Shown in pieces: positions 55,753 through 64,000 of a DNA stretch of 64,000 nt (positions within the stretch are counted from its first letter, which is position 1; each line of letters begins with the position of its first letter). The position numbers and the translations under genes were made by a program. The DNA is taken from contig NZ_JAEUAN010000005.1 in assembly GCF_019511445.1 (NCBI RefSeq), positions 290,672 through 354,671 of the forward strand, written 5' to 3'. Source of the DNA: Aliirhizobium wenxiniae (GTDB lineage Bacteria > Pseudomonadota > Alphaproteobacteria > Rhizobiales > Rhizobiaceae). Below the pieces are notes generated by a model, which was not told the origin of the DNA, ran no database searches, and saw only the letters and a program-made list of their open reading frames with translations.

Positions 55753-58224
55753 ATGATCAGACTGATTGGATATTTCTTTGGACTGGCCTGCGTGCTCTTT
55801 CTGGGCGTCGCTGCGGCCGTTGCCATCTATTTGAGTGGCATGACCAAGGATTTGCCCGACTACGAGGTGCTGGCTTCCTACGAGCCGCCGGTCGCGACAC
55901 GCATTCATGCCGGAAATGGCGCGCTGATGGCTGAATATGCCCGCGAGCGGCGCCTGTTCCTGCCGATCCAGGCCATTCCCGATCGCGTCAAGGCTGCCTT
56001 TCTGTCCGCAGAAGACAAGAATTTCTACAACCATCCGGGCGTCGATCCGTTCGGTCTTGCCCGTGCGGTCTTGAACAACATCCAGAATATCGGTTCCGGC
56101 CGTCGCCCCGAGGGCGCCTCCACGATCACCCAGCAGGTGGCCAAGAACTTCCTTCTGTCCTCAGACCAGACCATGGACCGCAAGATCAAGGAAGCAATCC
56201 TGTCCTTCCGCATCGAGCAGGCCTATTCCAAGGACAAGATTCTCGAACTGTATCTCAACGAGATCTTCTTTGGACTGAACTCTTACGGCATTGCCGGTGC
56301 AGCGCTTACCTATTTCGACAAGTCAGTGACCGAACTGACGACTGCCGAGGCTGCTTATCTCGCCGCATTGCCCAAGGGGCCGAACAACTACCACCCCTTC
56401 CGCCACGAGAAGGCAGCAATCGAGCGCCGTGATTGGGTCATCGATCGTATGGCCGAAAATGGCTACATCACGCAGGTCGATGCGGATGAAGCCAAAACGC
56501 AGCCGCTTGGCGTGAAGCCGCGCCGCGGTTCCGGCACTGTCGCGGCATCGGAATATTTCTCCGAAGCCGTTCGCCGCCAGCTTATCGAACGTTACGGCGA
56601 CAAGGCGCTTTACGAAGGTGGTCTTTCCGTCCGGACTTCACTCGATCCTGACCTTCAGGTCATTGCCCGCCGTGTCCTGCAGAATGGTTTGCTGGACTAT
56701 GACGAGCGTCGCGGTTTCCATGGTGCGCTGGCATCGATCGAAACTTCGCCGGATTGGGCGCTGGCCCTTGGCAAGGGTATCACGGACAACAAGATTGCCG
56801 AATTGCGCGACGTTCCCGAGTGGACGATTGCCGTCGTGCTCAGTGTCTCGGCAAGCGAAGTGGAAATCGGTCTGGAATCCCAGAGCGGCGATAAAGCCAA
56901 TCCGGAGCGCAAGACCGGAAAGATTGCCGCCGACGACATGAAGTGGGCCTACCGGGACGCTGCAGGTGAGCGCAAGACCGCAAAAAGTCCTGATGGTGTC
57001 CTGAAAGTCGGTGACGTGATCTATGTCGAGGCGCTGAACGATGGCGGTAGCGCCTATCGCCTGCGCCAGCCTCCGAAGGTTCAGGGCGGTTTCGTCGCCA
57101 TGGATCCGAATACCGGCCGCGTTCTGGCCATGGTCGGCGGTTTCTCCTATTCGCAATCGGAGTTCAACCGCGCCACACAGGCGATGCGTCAGCCGGGGTC
57201 TTCCTTCAAGCCCTTCGTCTATGCGGCAGCTCTCGACAATGGCTATACGCCGGCATCAGTTGTTCTCGATGCGCCGATCGAGGTTGTCTCGGGCAACCAG
57301 GTGTGGCGCCCGTCCAACTACGGCGAAGAGGATGGCACCGGTCCGGCGACGCTGCGCACCGGTATCGAAAAGTCCCGTAACCAGATGACCGTGCGCCTTG
57401 CTCAGGACATGGGCATGGATCTTGTGGCCGAATATGCAGAGCGTTTCGGCATCTATGACAAGATGCAGCCCTATCTGCCGATGGCGCTCGGCTCCGGCGA
57501 AACGACCGTGATGCGCATGGTGTCCGCCTATGCGGTCATCGCCAATGGCGGCAAGCAGATCAAGCCGACCGTCATCGACCGTATTCAAGATCGCTACGGC
57601 AAGACGATCTTCCGCCACGAAGAGCGTGGCTGCGAAAGCTGCAATGCCAGCGAATGGGCCAATCAGGAAGAGCCGGTTCTGGTCGATAATCGCGAGCAGG
57701 TTCTCGACCCGATGACGGCCTATCAGATCACCTCGATGATGGAAGGTGTCGTTCAGCGCGGCAGTGCCGCCGGCAAGATCCCGGTCAAGGACCGTTCGGT
57801 CGCTGGCAAGACGGGCACCACCAATGATGCGAAGGACACCTGGTTCGTCGGGTTCACGCCCAACGTCGTGGCCGGCCTTTATCTGGGCTTCGACACGCCT
57901 GCTCCGCTCGGAAACCGCGCGACCGGCGGTGGTCTTGCAGCCCCGATCTTCGGAGCCTTCCTTGAACAGGCTGCAAAGCGCATGCCGGCTGAAAAGTTCC
58001 AGGTGCCGGATGGCATGAACTTCATCGCGGTAAACCGCAAGACCGGCATGATGGCATTCGATGGTGAGCCCGACACGATTGTCGAGGCCTTCAAGCCCGG
58101 CACCGGACCGGCCGACGTCTTCCAGGTCATCGGCGAGGGCGAATACATGACGCAGGAGCAGATTCTGGATTCGTCGCCCCAGGCCCAGCAGGCCATTACC
58201 TCGGGCGCATCGGGTCTCTACTGA
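55753..58224 (+). CDS. mrcA: penicillin-binding protein 1A (bifunctional)
   Basis: An 823-residue class A PBP with an N-terminal membrane helix (residues 4-28). Its transglycosylase domain has SAEDKNFYNHPGVD (catalytic Glu87). An OB-like insert precedes the transpeptidase, which has active-site Ser483 in GSSFK, and KTG at 686-688. It polymerises and cross-links glycan strands; in Agrobacterium the homologous PBP1a is essential for polar growth. The start at 55753 (MIRLIGYFFG) puts the helix at the N-terminus; the reading from 55699 does not. Confidence 0.95.
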   Translation: MIRLIGYFFGLACVLFLGVAAAVAIYLSGMTKDLPDYEVLASYEPPVATRIHAGNGALMAEYARERRLFLPIQAIPDRVKAAFLSAEDKNFYNHPGVDPFGLARAVLNNIQNIGSGRRPEGASTITQQVAKNFLLSSDQTMDRKIKEAILSFRIEQAYSKDKILELYLNEIFFGLNSYGIAGAALTYFDKSVTELTTAEAAYLAALPKGPNNYHPFRHEKAAIERRDWVIDRMAENGYITQVDADEAKTQPLGVKPRRGSGTVAASEYFSEAVRRQLIERYGDKALYEGGLSVRTSLDPDLQVIARRVLQNGLLDYDERRGFHGALASIETSPDWALALGKGITDNKIAELRDVPEWTIAVVLSVSASEVEIGLESQSGDKANPERKTGKIAADDMKWAYRDAAGERKTAKSPDGVLKVGDVIYVEALNDGGSAYRLRQPPKVQGGFVAMDPNTGRVLAMVGGFSYSQSEFNRATQAMRQPGSSFKPFVYAAALDNGYTPASVVLDAPIEVVSGNQVWRPSNYGEEDGTGPATLRTGIEKSRNQMTVRLAQDMGMDLVAEYAERFGIYDKMQPYLPMALGSGETTVMRMVSAYAVIANGGKQIKPTVIDRIQDRYGKTIFRHEERGCESCNASEWANQEEPVLVDNREQVLDPMTAYQITSMMEGVVQRGSAAGKIPVKDRSVAGKTGTTNDAKDTWFVGFTPNVVAGLYLGFDTPAPLGNRATGGGLAAPIFGAFLEQAAKRMPAEKFQVPDGMNFIAVNRKTGMMAFDGEPDTIVEAFKPGTGPADVFQVIGEGEYMTQEQILDSSPQAQQAITSGASGLY

Positions 58225-58334
58225 TCTGATCGAAACGTCTGGCGATCGGGGGCGGTCTTTACATCCGGCCCCGGCGCAACTATGTCCCATCGCATCTTAA
58301 TCCCTCAGATCACACAGAGAGAGAAGAACACGCC

Positions 58335-59466
58335 ATGCGCGCGGAAATGCTGAATGTTGTCGACGAAATCAAGCAGGCCATAAGCCTGCTGAGGAGGCAT
58401 CTTTGACTGGGACCAGGCTGTAAGAAGACTGGACTGGTTGAATAACAAGGCAGAGGATCCAACCCTCTGGAACGACGCACAGGAAGCCCAGAAGCTGATG
58501 CGCGAGCGCCAGCAGCTCGACGAGGCGCTGAGCGGCGTGAAAACGATGGAGCAGCAGCTCGCCGACAATATCGAGCTCATCGAGCTTGGTGAGGAAGAAG
58601 GCGACGAAGCGATCGTCAAGGATGCCGAAGACGCGCTGAAGGCGCTGAAGGCCGAAGCTGCCCGCCGTCAGGTGGAGGCCATGCTTTCGGGCGAGGCGGA
58701 TGCCAACGACACCTATGTCGAAGTGCATTCGGGCGCCGGTGGCACTGAAAGCCAGGACTGGGCGAACATGCTGCTTCGCATGTATACCCGCTGGGCCGAA
58801 CGCCAAGGCTACAAGGTTGAACTGCTCGAGATGCATGACGGTGAAGAAGCCGGCATCAAGTCCGCGACGATCCTCGTCAAGGGACATAATGCATTCGGCT
58901 GGATGAAGACCGAATCGGGTGTGCATCGGCTCGTCCGCATCTCGCCTTACGATTCGAACGCGCGCCGGCATACGTCTTTCTCGTCGATCTGGGTCTATCC
59001 GGTCGTCGACGACTCGATCAACATCGAGGTCAACGAAAGCGATTGCCGTATCGATACCTATCGCGCGTCGGGTGCCGGCGGTCAGCACGTCAACACCACC
59101 GACTCGGCCGTGCGTATCACCCACATCCCGACCGGTATCGTGGTGTCCTGCCAGCAGGAACGTTCGCAGCACAAGAACCGTGCCAAGGCATGGGAAATGC
59201 TGCGTGCCCGCATGTACGAAGCCGAACTGATGAAGCGTGAAGAGGCCGCCAACGCCGAAGCCGCTTCCAAGAGCGATATCGGCTGGGGCCACCAGATCCG
59301 TTCCTACGTTCTGCAGCCCTACCAGCTGGTCAAGGATCTGCGCACGGGCGTTTCCTCGACTGCGCCGGACGATGTTTTGGATGGCGAACTGAATGAGTTC
59401 ATGGAAGCCGCCCTGGCGCATCGCATCAGCGGCAAGCCGGATGTCGATGTTGCAGACGTCGAGTGA
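58335..59466 (+). CDS. prfB: peptide chain release factor 2, programmed +1 frameshift
   Basis: Read in two frames: ATG 58335 to CTT 58401-58403, then an in-frame TGA (58404-58406), then +1 frame from GAC 58405 to the stop at 59464-59466, about 376 residues in all. The SD-like GAGGAGG lies just before the CTT-TGA-C slippery site, the classic autoregulatory arrangement: low RF2 favours the shift. The GGQ motif ([12 protein letters not shown]) is intact. The stop-codon-recognition motif reads SPY rather than SPF, followed by [10 protein letters not shown]. Confidence 0.95.
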
Positions 59467-59482
59467 TCGGATATTCAAATAG

Positions 59483-59512
59483 AAAAAAGCCGGGCGAATG
59501 TCCGGCTTTTTT
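59483..59512. terminator. bidirectional rho-independent terminator
   Basis: AAAAAAGCCGG (59483-59493) pairs with CCGGCTTTTTT (59502-59512) around an 8-nt loop, between convergent prfB and the NAD kinase gene. Confidence 0.88.
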
Positions 59513-59561
59513 GTTTGTTCAGTGATGTGGTGGCTGCGTCTGAAAAAAGAGCCAGACCGAA

Positions 59562-60335
59562 TCAGTTGCTGAACTGCTCTGCGAGAATGCGGTCGGACCA
59601 GGAATGGTCGGGATCCGAGAGAATGCGGGCGGTCAATTCAGTGGACTGGGCGATGCGCACATGCAGCACCGACTTGACCTCGGCATTGTCGGCAACTGCG
59701 TTGACGGGCCGCTTCTCCGGTTCGAGAATGCTGATGTCGACGCAGACATGATTGGGCAGAAGCGCACCGCGCCAACGCCGCGGCCGATAGGGTGAGACCG
59801 GCGTCATTGCCAGAAGCGGCGCTTCGAGCGGCAGGATCGGCCCGTGAGCGGAAAGATTATAGGCCGTCGATCCCGCAGGCGTGGCAACCATCACGCCGTC
59901 GCAGATCAGTTCGTCGAGCCTGACGCGGCCGTCGACCTCCACCTTGAGCTTTGCGGCCTGATAGGACTGGCGGAACAGATAGACCTCGTTGATGGCAAGC
60001 GCCGTCGAGACGGCGCCGTCCGTGTCCGTTGCCGTCATCTTCAGCGGATGAAACTCGTTCTCGACCGCAACGGCAATTCGTTCCGGGAGATTTTCCACGC
60101 GATAGTCGTTCATCAGGAAGCCGACCGATCCGCGGTTCATGCCGTAGACGCGTGGGCCATTGGTGATCGTCTCGTGCAGCGTTTGCAGCATGAAACCGTC
60201 ACCGCCCAGCGCCACGATGACATCGGCGTCACCAATCGACCGGTTGCCGTAAAGCCGGACAAGCTCTTCAAACGCGGCTTGGGCTTCAGGTGCCGGGGAC
60301 GCGATAAAACACAGCTTCTCGCAGGATATGGGCAT
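59562..60335 (-). CDS. nadK: NAD kinase
   Basis: A 257-residue kinase converting NAD to NADP. The GGDG motif is in VIVALGGDGFMLQTL, the NE/D segment is in GMNRGSVGFLMND, and the Gly-rich C-terminal part reads ICDGVMVATPAGSTAYNLSAHGPILP, quoted in part. Length is at the short end of the family, as usual in rhizobia. Terminator shared with prfB. Confidence 0.94.
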   Translation of the reverse strand: MPISCEKLCFIASPAPEAQAAFEELVRLYGNRSIGDADVIVALGGDGFMLQTLHETITNGPRVYGMNRGSVGFLMNDYRVENLPERIAVAVENEFHPLKMTATDTDGAVSTALAINEVYLFRQSYQAAKLKVEVDGRVRLDELICDGVMVATPAGSTAYNLSAHGPILPLEAPLLAMTPVSPYRPRRWRGALLPNHVCVDISILEPEKRPVNAVADNAEVKSVLHVRIAQSTELTARILSDPDHSWSDRILAEQFSN

Positions 60336-60590
60336 GAACGGGCAGGCCTTTGACGGTGTCGCCGTAAACGATGCCCGCAGGCACCCTCAATGGCGTTGCT
60401 GGATTTTCGATCGCCTGAAAGCCGATGAGCCGCAGGCGCAGCAGTGGTACAGGAAAAGACGGCGAATGGACAAGCGGCCAGACCTTCATCTCCGTCCACT
60501 CTCGGCTAAAGATACTGGACAAATCCGACCGGCTGCGACGTTTTCGCTTTACAGCAGAATAAAATATGGTAATTCCCGCACCCAGTGGAT

Positions 60591-60666
<76 letters not shown>

Positions 60667-60786
60667 CTTTTTCCCGATGACAATCTCTTTCTTGATGTTT
60701 CTCGACTGGCTGCTGTCGATAGCGCTGGGCGAAAACCGCGATCTGGCGCCGCAGTGTGATCTCTGTTCGTGCGAGAGAGGCTGTTG

Positions 60787-61614
60787 TCAAACCTTCGTCG
60801 TCTGAGAACACCGAGCAATAAAATCCGGATTGGCGAAATCCGCGCAATCCGTTCGACCCGTCTTCCCATAGCGCAATGGCAGCCCGTTAAGATCGACCGT
60901 GATCCCGCCGGAGGCTCTGAGGATTGCGTCGCCCGCTGCCGTATCCCATTCCATGGTGCGCCCGAAGCGGGGATAGATGTCGGCAGCGCCTTCGGCTATC
61001 AGGCAGAATTTCAGCGATGATCCGACGGTTCGGACCTCGGCCGCGCCGCAGTGGTCGAGAAAGAAGTTGGTTTCGGCGCATCTGTGTGAGCGGCTTGCCA
61101 CGGCTATGTCTGGCGCGCAAACTGTGCGGGCGTATATCGGTTCACGGCGAATGACCTCGAAGTTTTCGTCGATCCACAGTTTCTGTGCACCCACGGAGTC
61201 GCCTGAGTAGGCAATGCCGAGAGCCGGTGCATAAACGAAGCCCAAAACAGGCGCACCGTCTTCGATCAACGCGATATTGACGGTGAAATCGTCATGGCCA
61301 TTGATGAATTCCTTCGTCCCGTCGAGCGGGTCGACAAGAATGAAGGCCTTGTTCGCTATATCAGGGATGCAACCCGCCGCGGCCCGCTCTTCCGCAACGA
61401 TAGGAATGTGCGGACAAAGTTTTTCCAACGCTGCCAGAATGACCGCCTCCGCCTGCTCGTCCGCCTCGGTGACGGGTGACGCGTCGGCCTTGTAGCGCGC
61501 ATTCGGCCCGGCCCTGTAGATGGCAAGGATAGGGCGCCCGGCTTCAAGGGCAGCCCGTTCGAAAATGGCGGCTATCGGTTGTTGCGGTAGAGATTTGGGC
61601 TGGGTGATCGTCAT
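60787..61614 (-). CDS. cysQ: 3'(2'),5'-bisphosphate nucleotidase CysQ
   Basis: A 275-residue inositol-monophosphatase-fold enzyme from ATG 61614 (MTITQPKSLPQQ), which has an SD (ggaatgga) before it; six upstream codons are possible. Motifs: VAEERAAA, LVDPLDGTKEFINGHDDF (metal-binding Asp residues) and MEWDTAAGDAIL. It removes the 3' phosphate from PAP, a by-product of sulfate assimilation. Confidence 0.92.
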   Translation of the reverse strand: MTITQPKSLPQQPIAAIFERAALEAGRPILAIYRAGPNARYKADASPVTEADEQAEAVILAALEKLCPHIPIVAEERAAAGCIPDIANKAFILVDPLDGTKEFINGHDDFTVNIALIEDGAPVLGFVYAPALGIAYSGDSVGAQKLWIDENFEVIRREPIYARTVCAPDIAVASRSHRCAETNFFLDHCGAAEVRTVGSSLKFCLIAEGAADIYPRFGRTMEWDTAAGDAILRASGGITVDLNGLPLRYGKTGRTDCADFANPDFIARCSQTTKV

Positions 61615-61733
61615 GATCCATTCCCATGCCACGATTTGGCGGGCGAGGGGAGTCTAAAGCCAGCGCATCCGCGCGGCGCAATGAATTGCCGTCATCTTAT
61701 TGGCCTGCCCGGAGACGACCGAATAACCGGGCT

Positions 61734-62321
61734 TTATTGAACCTGTCGGTCGGCGCGCCGCGATGGAGACAGGCTCAGAGGCGCGACAAGCGACCGGCCG
61801 ATTTCCAGTCCAATCAGGCCAAGCAGGTTGAAAAGCCGACCAACGAGGTCTCGAAGACGGGGAGGCGGGGTTTCCCGGATCCGCGCCAGCGGCTCGATTG
61901 TGACGATCTCTGCGGGCTCCGATTGATGCGCCATATCCGTTTCGTCTTCTGCGTACCGGTCAACGGTAGCAATGGCGCGCTTGCGTATGAGTTCAGCCAG
62001 TCCCAATGCGGGGCGGCCCGGTTCGTTTGGCGAAGGCGTGAGATCCCAGCGGTCGCTGAGGAAGGTTTCGGGTTCGATGCGATAACCGGCCTCGAGTGCC
62101 GCCTCGATGAAATTGACGCGGGCAAGGCCTGCATCGGCCTGGCCGACCAACACATCGCGGCAGCTGAGCACCGCCGCGATATGCGATTCTGTCCGTTTTG
62201 TCGGCCACGCGCCAATCAGCATCAGCGCTGCATCAAGCGTGCCCGTGACGATCACCGTTCCCGGCCGACCATACATTTCGATAACAACGGGACTTTTCCA
62301 TGCTCCTGTTTCCATGCGCAT
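61734..62321 (-). CDS. DUF982 domain protein with long C-terminal extension
   Basis: A 195-residue protein. The N-terminal 100 residues carry a DUF982 domain (DAALMLIGAWPTKRTESHIAAVLSC, quoted in part, then FIEAALEAGY), found almost only in Rhizobiales, in many copies per genome. The remaining 95 residues are unusual for this family, ending in a basic, Leu-rich tail. Function unknown. Lies between cysQ and rlmB on the same strand. Confidence 0.7.
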   Translation of the reverse strand: MRMETGAWKSPVVIEMYGRPGTVIVTGTLDAALMLIGAWPTKRTESHIAAVLSCRDVLVGQADAGLARVNFIEAALEAGYRIEPETFLSDRWDLTPSPNEPGRPALGLAELIRKRAIATVDRYAEDETDMAHQSEPAEIVTIEPLARIRETPPPRLRDLVGRLFNLLGLIGLEIGRSLVAPLSLSPSRRADRQVQ

Positions 62322-62408
62322 CTCCCCAACTCAATATTAGGATGTGATCACGGAAGGCTTGCGCGAAGATGGATTTATAAGGCCGTGCTAATATCGGAAG
62401 GCTGGAGA

Positions 62409-63287
62409 TCAGGCTTTCGCCAGATGCTGACGGGTCGCATAAAGCGCGATTGCTGCAGCATTGGATACGTTGAGCGACTTGATGGCACCCGGCATGTCCA
62501 GTCTTGCGAGTGCCGAGACTGTTTCGCGGGTCTTCTGTCGTATGCCTTTGCCCTCGGAGCCGAGCACAAGCGCGATCTTCTCACCCGCAAGCGTTCCTTC
62601 CAGGGGAGCTGGCCCCTCCGAATCAAGACCGATCGTCCGGAAGCCGAGTTTGTGCAATTCATTGAGTGCATCGGCGAGATTGGTGATCTGAATATAGGGG
62701 ATCAGTTCGAGCGCGCCGGACGCGGATTTGGCAAGCACGCCGGATTCCGTCGGACTATGTCTCTGTGTGGTGATAATGGCGCCTGCGCCGAATGCTACGG
62801 CAGACCGCATGATCGCACCGACATTGTGTGGGTCGGTCACCTGATCGAGCACGAGAAGGAGAGGGCTCTCCTTAAGGGCATCAAGCCGGCGAACCGGCAG
62901 CGGCCGCGTTTCCAACATCACGCCCTGGTGGATGGCTTCGGGACCGAGCACCTTGTCGATATCCTGCGGCGATACGAGCTCCACCGGAAAAGGCTGGGCG
63001 GAGAATTCACCGATATCCAGGCGCAGGAACGCGTTCTGGGTGACGGAAAGCTTGATCAGCTTGCGTTCGGGATTTTCGAGCGCGGCGCGCACCGTATGCA
63101 GGCCATAGAGAAAGACCTGATCCTGCTGCAACTGTGGTGGCGTCCAGTCCTTGTTGGTCTTCGGACGCCTCTGTTGCTGCGGGGTGGGGATTTCACCGCG
63201 CTCGCGCTTCTGGTCGCGCACGGCACGGCGCAGCGTCGCGTAATGGGTGTCGCGGGCGGATTTGTCTTTGGGATCTTTTGTGCTCAT
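62409..63287 (-). CDS. rlmB: 23S rRNA (guanosine-2'-O)-methyltransferase RlmB
   Basis: A 292-residue SpoU-family methyltransferase with an N-terminal substrate-binding domain (FLYGLHTVRAALENPERKLIK) and the SPOUT catalytic knot: LVLDQVTDPHNVGAIMRSAVAFG, IALVLGSEGKGIR and LDMPGAIKSLNVSNAAAIALY, each quoted in part. It methylates G2251 (E. coli numbering) in 23S rRNA. The basic, Gln-rich N-terminus of about 50 residues is extra compared with E. coli. Lies immediately beside two tRNA genes and tuf. Confidence 0.94.
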   Translation of the reverse strand: MSTKDPKDKSARDTHYATLRRAVRDQKRERGEIPTPQQQRRPKTNKDWTPPQLQQDQVFLYGLHTVRAALENPERKLIKLSVTQNAFLRLDIGEFSAQPFPVELVSPQDIDKVLGPEAIHQGVMLETRPLPVRRLDALKESPLLLVLDQVTDPHNVGAIMRSAVAFGAGAIITTQRHSPTESGVLAKSASGALELIPYIQITNLADALNELHKLGFRTIGLDSEGPAPLEGTLAGEKIALVLGSEGKGIRQKTRETVSALARLDMPGAIKSLNVSNAAAIALYATRQHLAKA

Positions 63288-63484
63288 GCCGCCTTATATA
63301 GGCGAGCCCCCTTGTCGCAAAGCCCTTCCGCAAGTGGCTCGGTGGAGAACGTAATTTTTTCGTCATTTTTTCAATGAGGTCGTGTTGACAGACGGAAACG
63401 AGCCGGTCATATAGCCGCCACAGACGACGGGGCGACACGCTACCGGGTCTGACGAACTTGGTCTCACGATCCAGACGGAATACT

Positions 63485-63569
63485 GGAGGGATGCCCGAGT
63501 GGTTAAAGGGGACGGACTGTAAATCCGTTGGCTCAGCCTACGTTGGTTCAAATCCAACTCCCTCCACCA
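63485..63569 (+). tRNA. tRNA-Tyr (anticodon GTA)
   Basis: 85 nt with a long variable arm and encoded CCA. Acceptor GGAGGGA pairs with TCCCTCC; anticodon GTA at 63519-63521; T-loop TTCAAAT. Standard class II Tyr tRNA of bacteria. Confidence 0.95.
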
Positions 63570-63598
63570 TTCTGTTTCCGGATCGGACCAAACATACC

Positions 63599-63672
63599 GC
63601 GGGTATAGCTCAATGGTAGAGCAGCAGCCTTCCAAGCTGAATACGCGGGTTCGATTCCCGCTACCCGCTCCA
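63599..63672 (+). tRNA. tRNA-Gly (anticodon TCC)
   Basis: 74 nt with encoded CCA. Acceptor GCGGGTA pairs with TACCCGC; anticodon TCC at 63631-63633; T-loop TTCGATT. Probably co-transcribed with tRNA-Tyr and tuf, the usual Tyr-Gly-tuf order. Confidence 0.95.
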
Positions 63673-63875
63673 CTTCTTCTTTCCGATATATTGGCGATAG
63701 ACCTCTGCAAAGCGGTCGTTAATGTCGCTTGAGTGGCGTTTTGCCTGCGATTTCGCGCGTTCGCCCTTGTACTCCGGCTCGCCGTAATTATGTCTTGCGC
63801 ATTCTAGTGGAAAGCCTTAAACGGCTGCACCAAACCCGGTTCCGGGTCCACCTCTATGTTCACAGGAAGCATTCA

Positions 63876-64000
63876 ATGGCAAAGAGCAAGTTTGAGCGCA
63901 ATAAGCCTCACGTCAACATCGGCACGATCGGTCACGTTGACCACGGCAAGACGTCTTTGACGGCTGCGATCACGAAGTTTTTCGGTGAATTCAAGGCGTA
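63876..64000 (+). CDS. tuf: translation elongation factor Tu (5' part, cut by window end)
   Basis: The first 41 codons are present, running off the end of the window. The P-loop GHVDHGKT and the start [19 protein letters not shown] are those of EF-Tu, which brings aminoacyl-tRNA to the ribosome. SD cacaggaagc lies 6 nt before the ATG. Confidence 0.96.
   Translation, partial: MAKSKFERNKPHVNIGTIGHVDHGKTSLTAAITKFFGEFKA

Noticed and set aside
60286..60522. 78-codon frame upstream of NAD kinase
   Set aside because: No SD and not like proteins usually found there; overlaps the leader of the NAD kinase gene and lies next to a tRNA.
61626..63377. 583-codon frame spanning DUF982 and rlmB
   Set aside because: Antisense shadow crossing two real genes and an intergenic gap.

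Overview
This is a 64 kb stretch of a Rhizobiaceae (Agrobacterium/Rhizobium-type, Alphaproteobacteria) main chromosome. The evidence is the gene content and order: mce-DUF1467-proS-lolC-lolD-dnaE, dinB-divK-pleD-rpmG, topA-rnr, pyrB-pyrC-plsY-dprA, gatCAB, aroQ-accB-accC and rne-amiC-mrcA-prfB. Also typical are the DivK/PleD two-component proteins, an NDUFA12-type complex I subunit, DUF982/DUF3572/DUF6105 proteins and an RNase E whose S1 domain is split by a long acidic insert. Coding density is high, GC is roughly 60%, and I see no prophage, insertion sequence, rRNA operon or CRISPR array. Family assignments come from reading the protein sequences; no database search was run.

Layout. 0-5.3 kb: a small lipoprotein, methylmalonyl-CoA epimerase, a DUF1467 membrane protein, prolyl-tRNA synthetase and the lipoprotein exporter LolC/LolD. 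5.3-6.8 kb: a BrnT/BrnA toxin-antitoxin pair and a long non-coding stretch ending in a 28-codon membrane peptide with its own promoter and operator-like inverted repeats. 6.8-15.9 kb: DnaE, a membrane diguanylate cyclase, an L,D-transpeptidase, LexA-boxed DNA polymerase IV, a HAD-like protein and DUF3572. 15.9-18.6 kb: divK-pleD, a probable small RNA with a strong terminator, and rpmG. 18.7-30.5 kb: two leftward operons, topA-rnr-DUF983-NUDIX (4-bp overlaps) followed by an MFS gene, and pyrB-pyrC-like-plsY-dprA. 30.7-38.5 kb: a Phd-like antitoxin and PemK-like toxin behind tandemly duplicated DNA, aidB, an AEC transporter, a TetR regulator, a two-gene small membrane protein operon with a perfect CtrA box, ruvX, a PhnA-like protein, a strongly folded RNA candidate, a UPF0173 hydrolase and an M48 protease. 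38.7-45.4 kb: gatC-gatA and gatB interleaved with four GNAT acetyltransferases, a YjhX-like protein and DUF1294. 45.5-54 kb: NDUFA12, DUF2155, aat, accBC, aroQ, a DsbA-like protein and rne. 54-64 kb: amiC, mrcA, prfB (programmed frameshift), NAD kinase, cysQ, DUF982, rlmB, three tRNAs (Thr-TGT, Tyr-GTA, Gly-TCC) and the 5' end of tuf.

Themes are translation (proS, gatCAB, prfB, tRNAs, tuf, aat, rpmG, rlmB), replication and repair (dnaE, dinB, topA, dprA, ruvX, aidB), the cell envelope (lolCD, L,D-transpeptidase, amiC, mrcA, plsY) and cell-cycle signalling (divK, pleD, a CtrA box). The least explained material is small: the 28-codon peptide at 6548 with paired inverted GAAC-N7-AAAC sites, and the hairpin-forming RNA candidate at 36605-36758, which pairs a perfect Shine-Dalgarno sequence with a copy of the 16S rRNA 3' tail.
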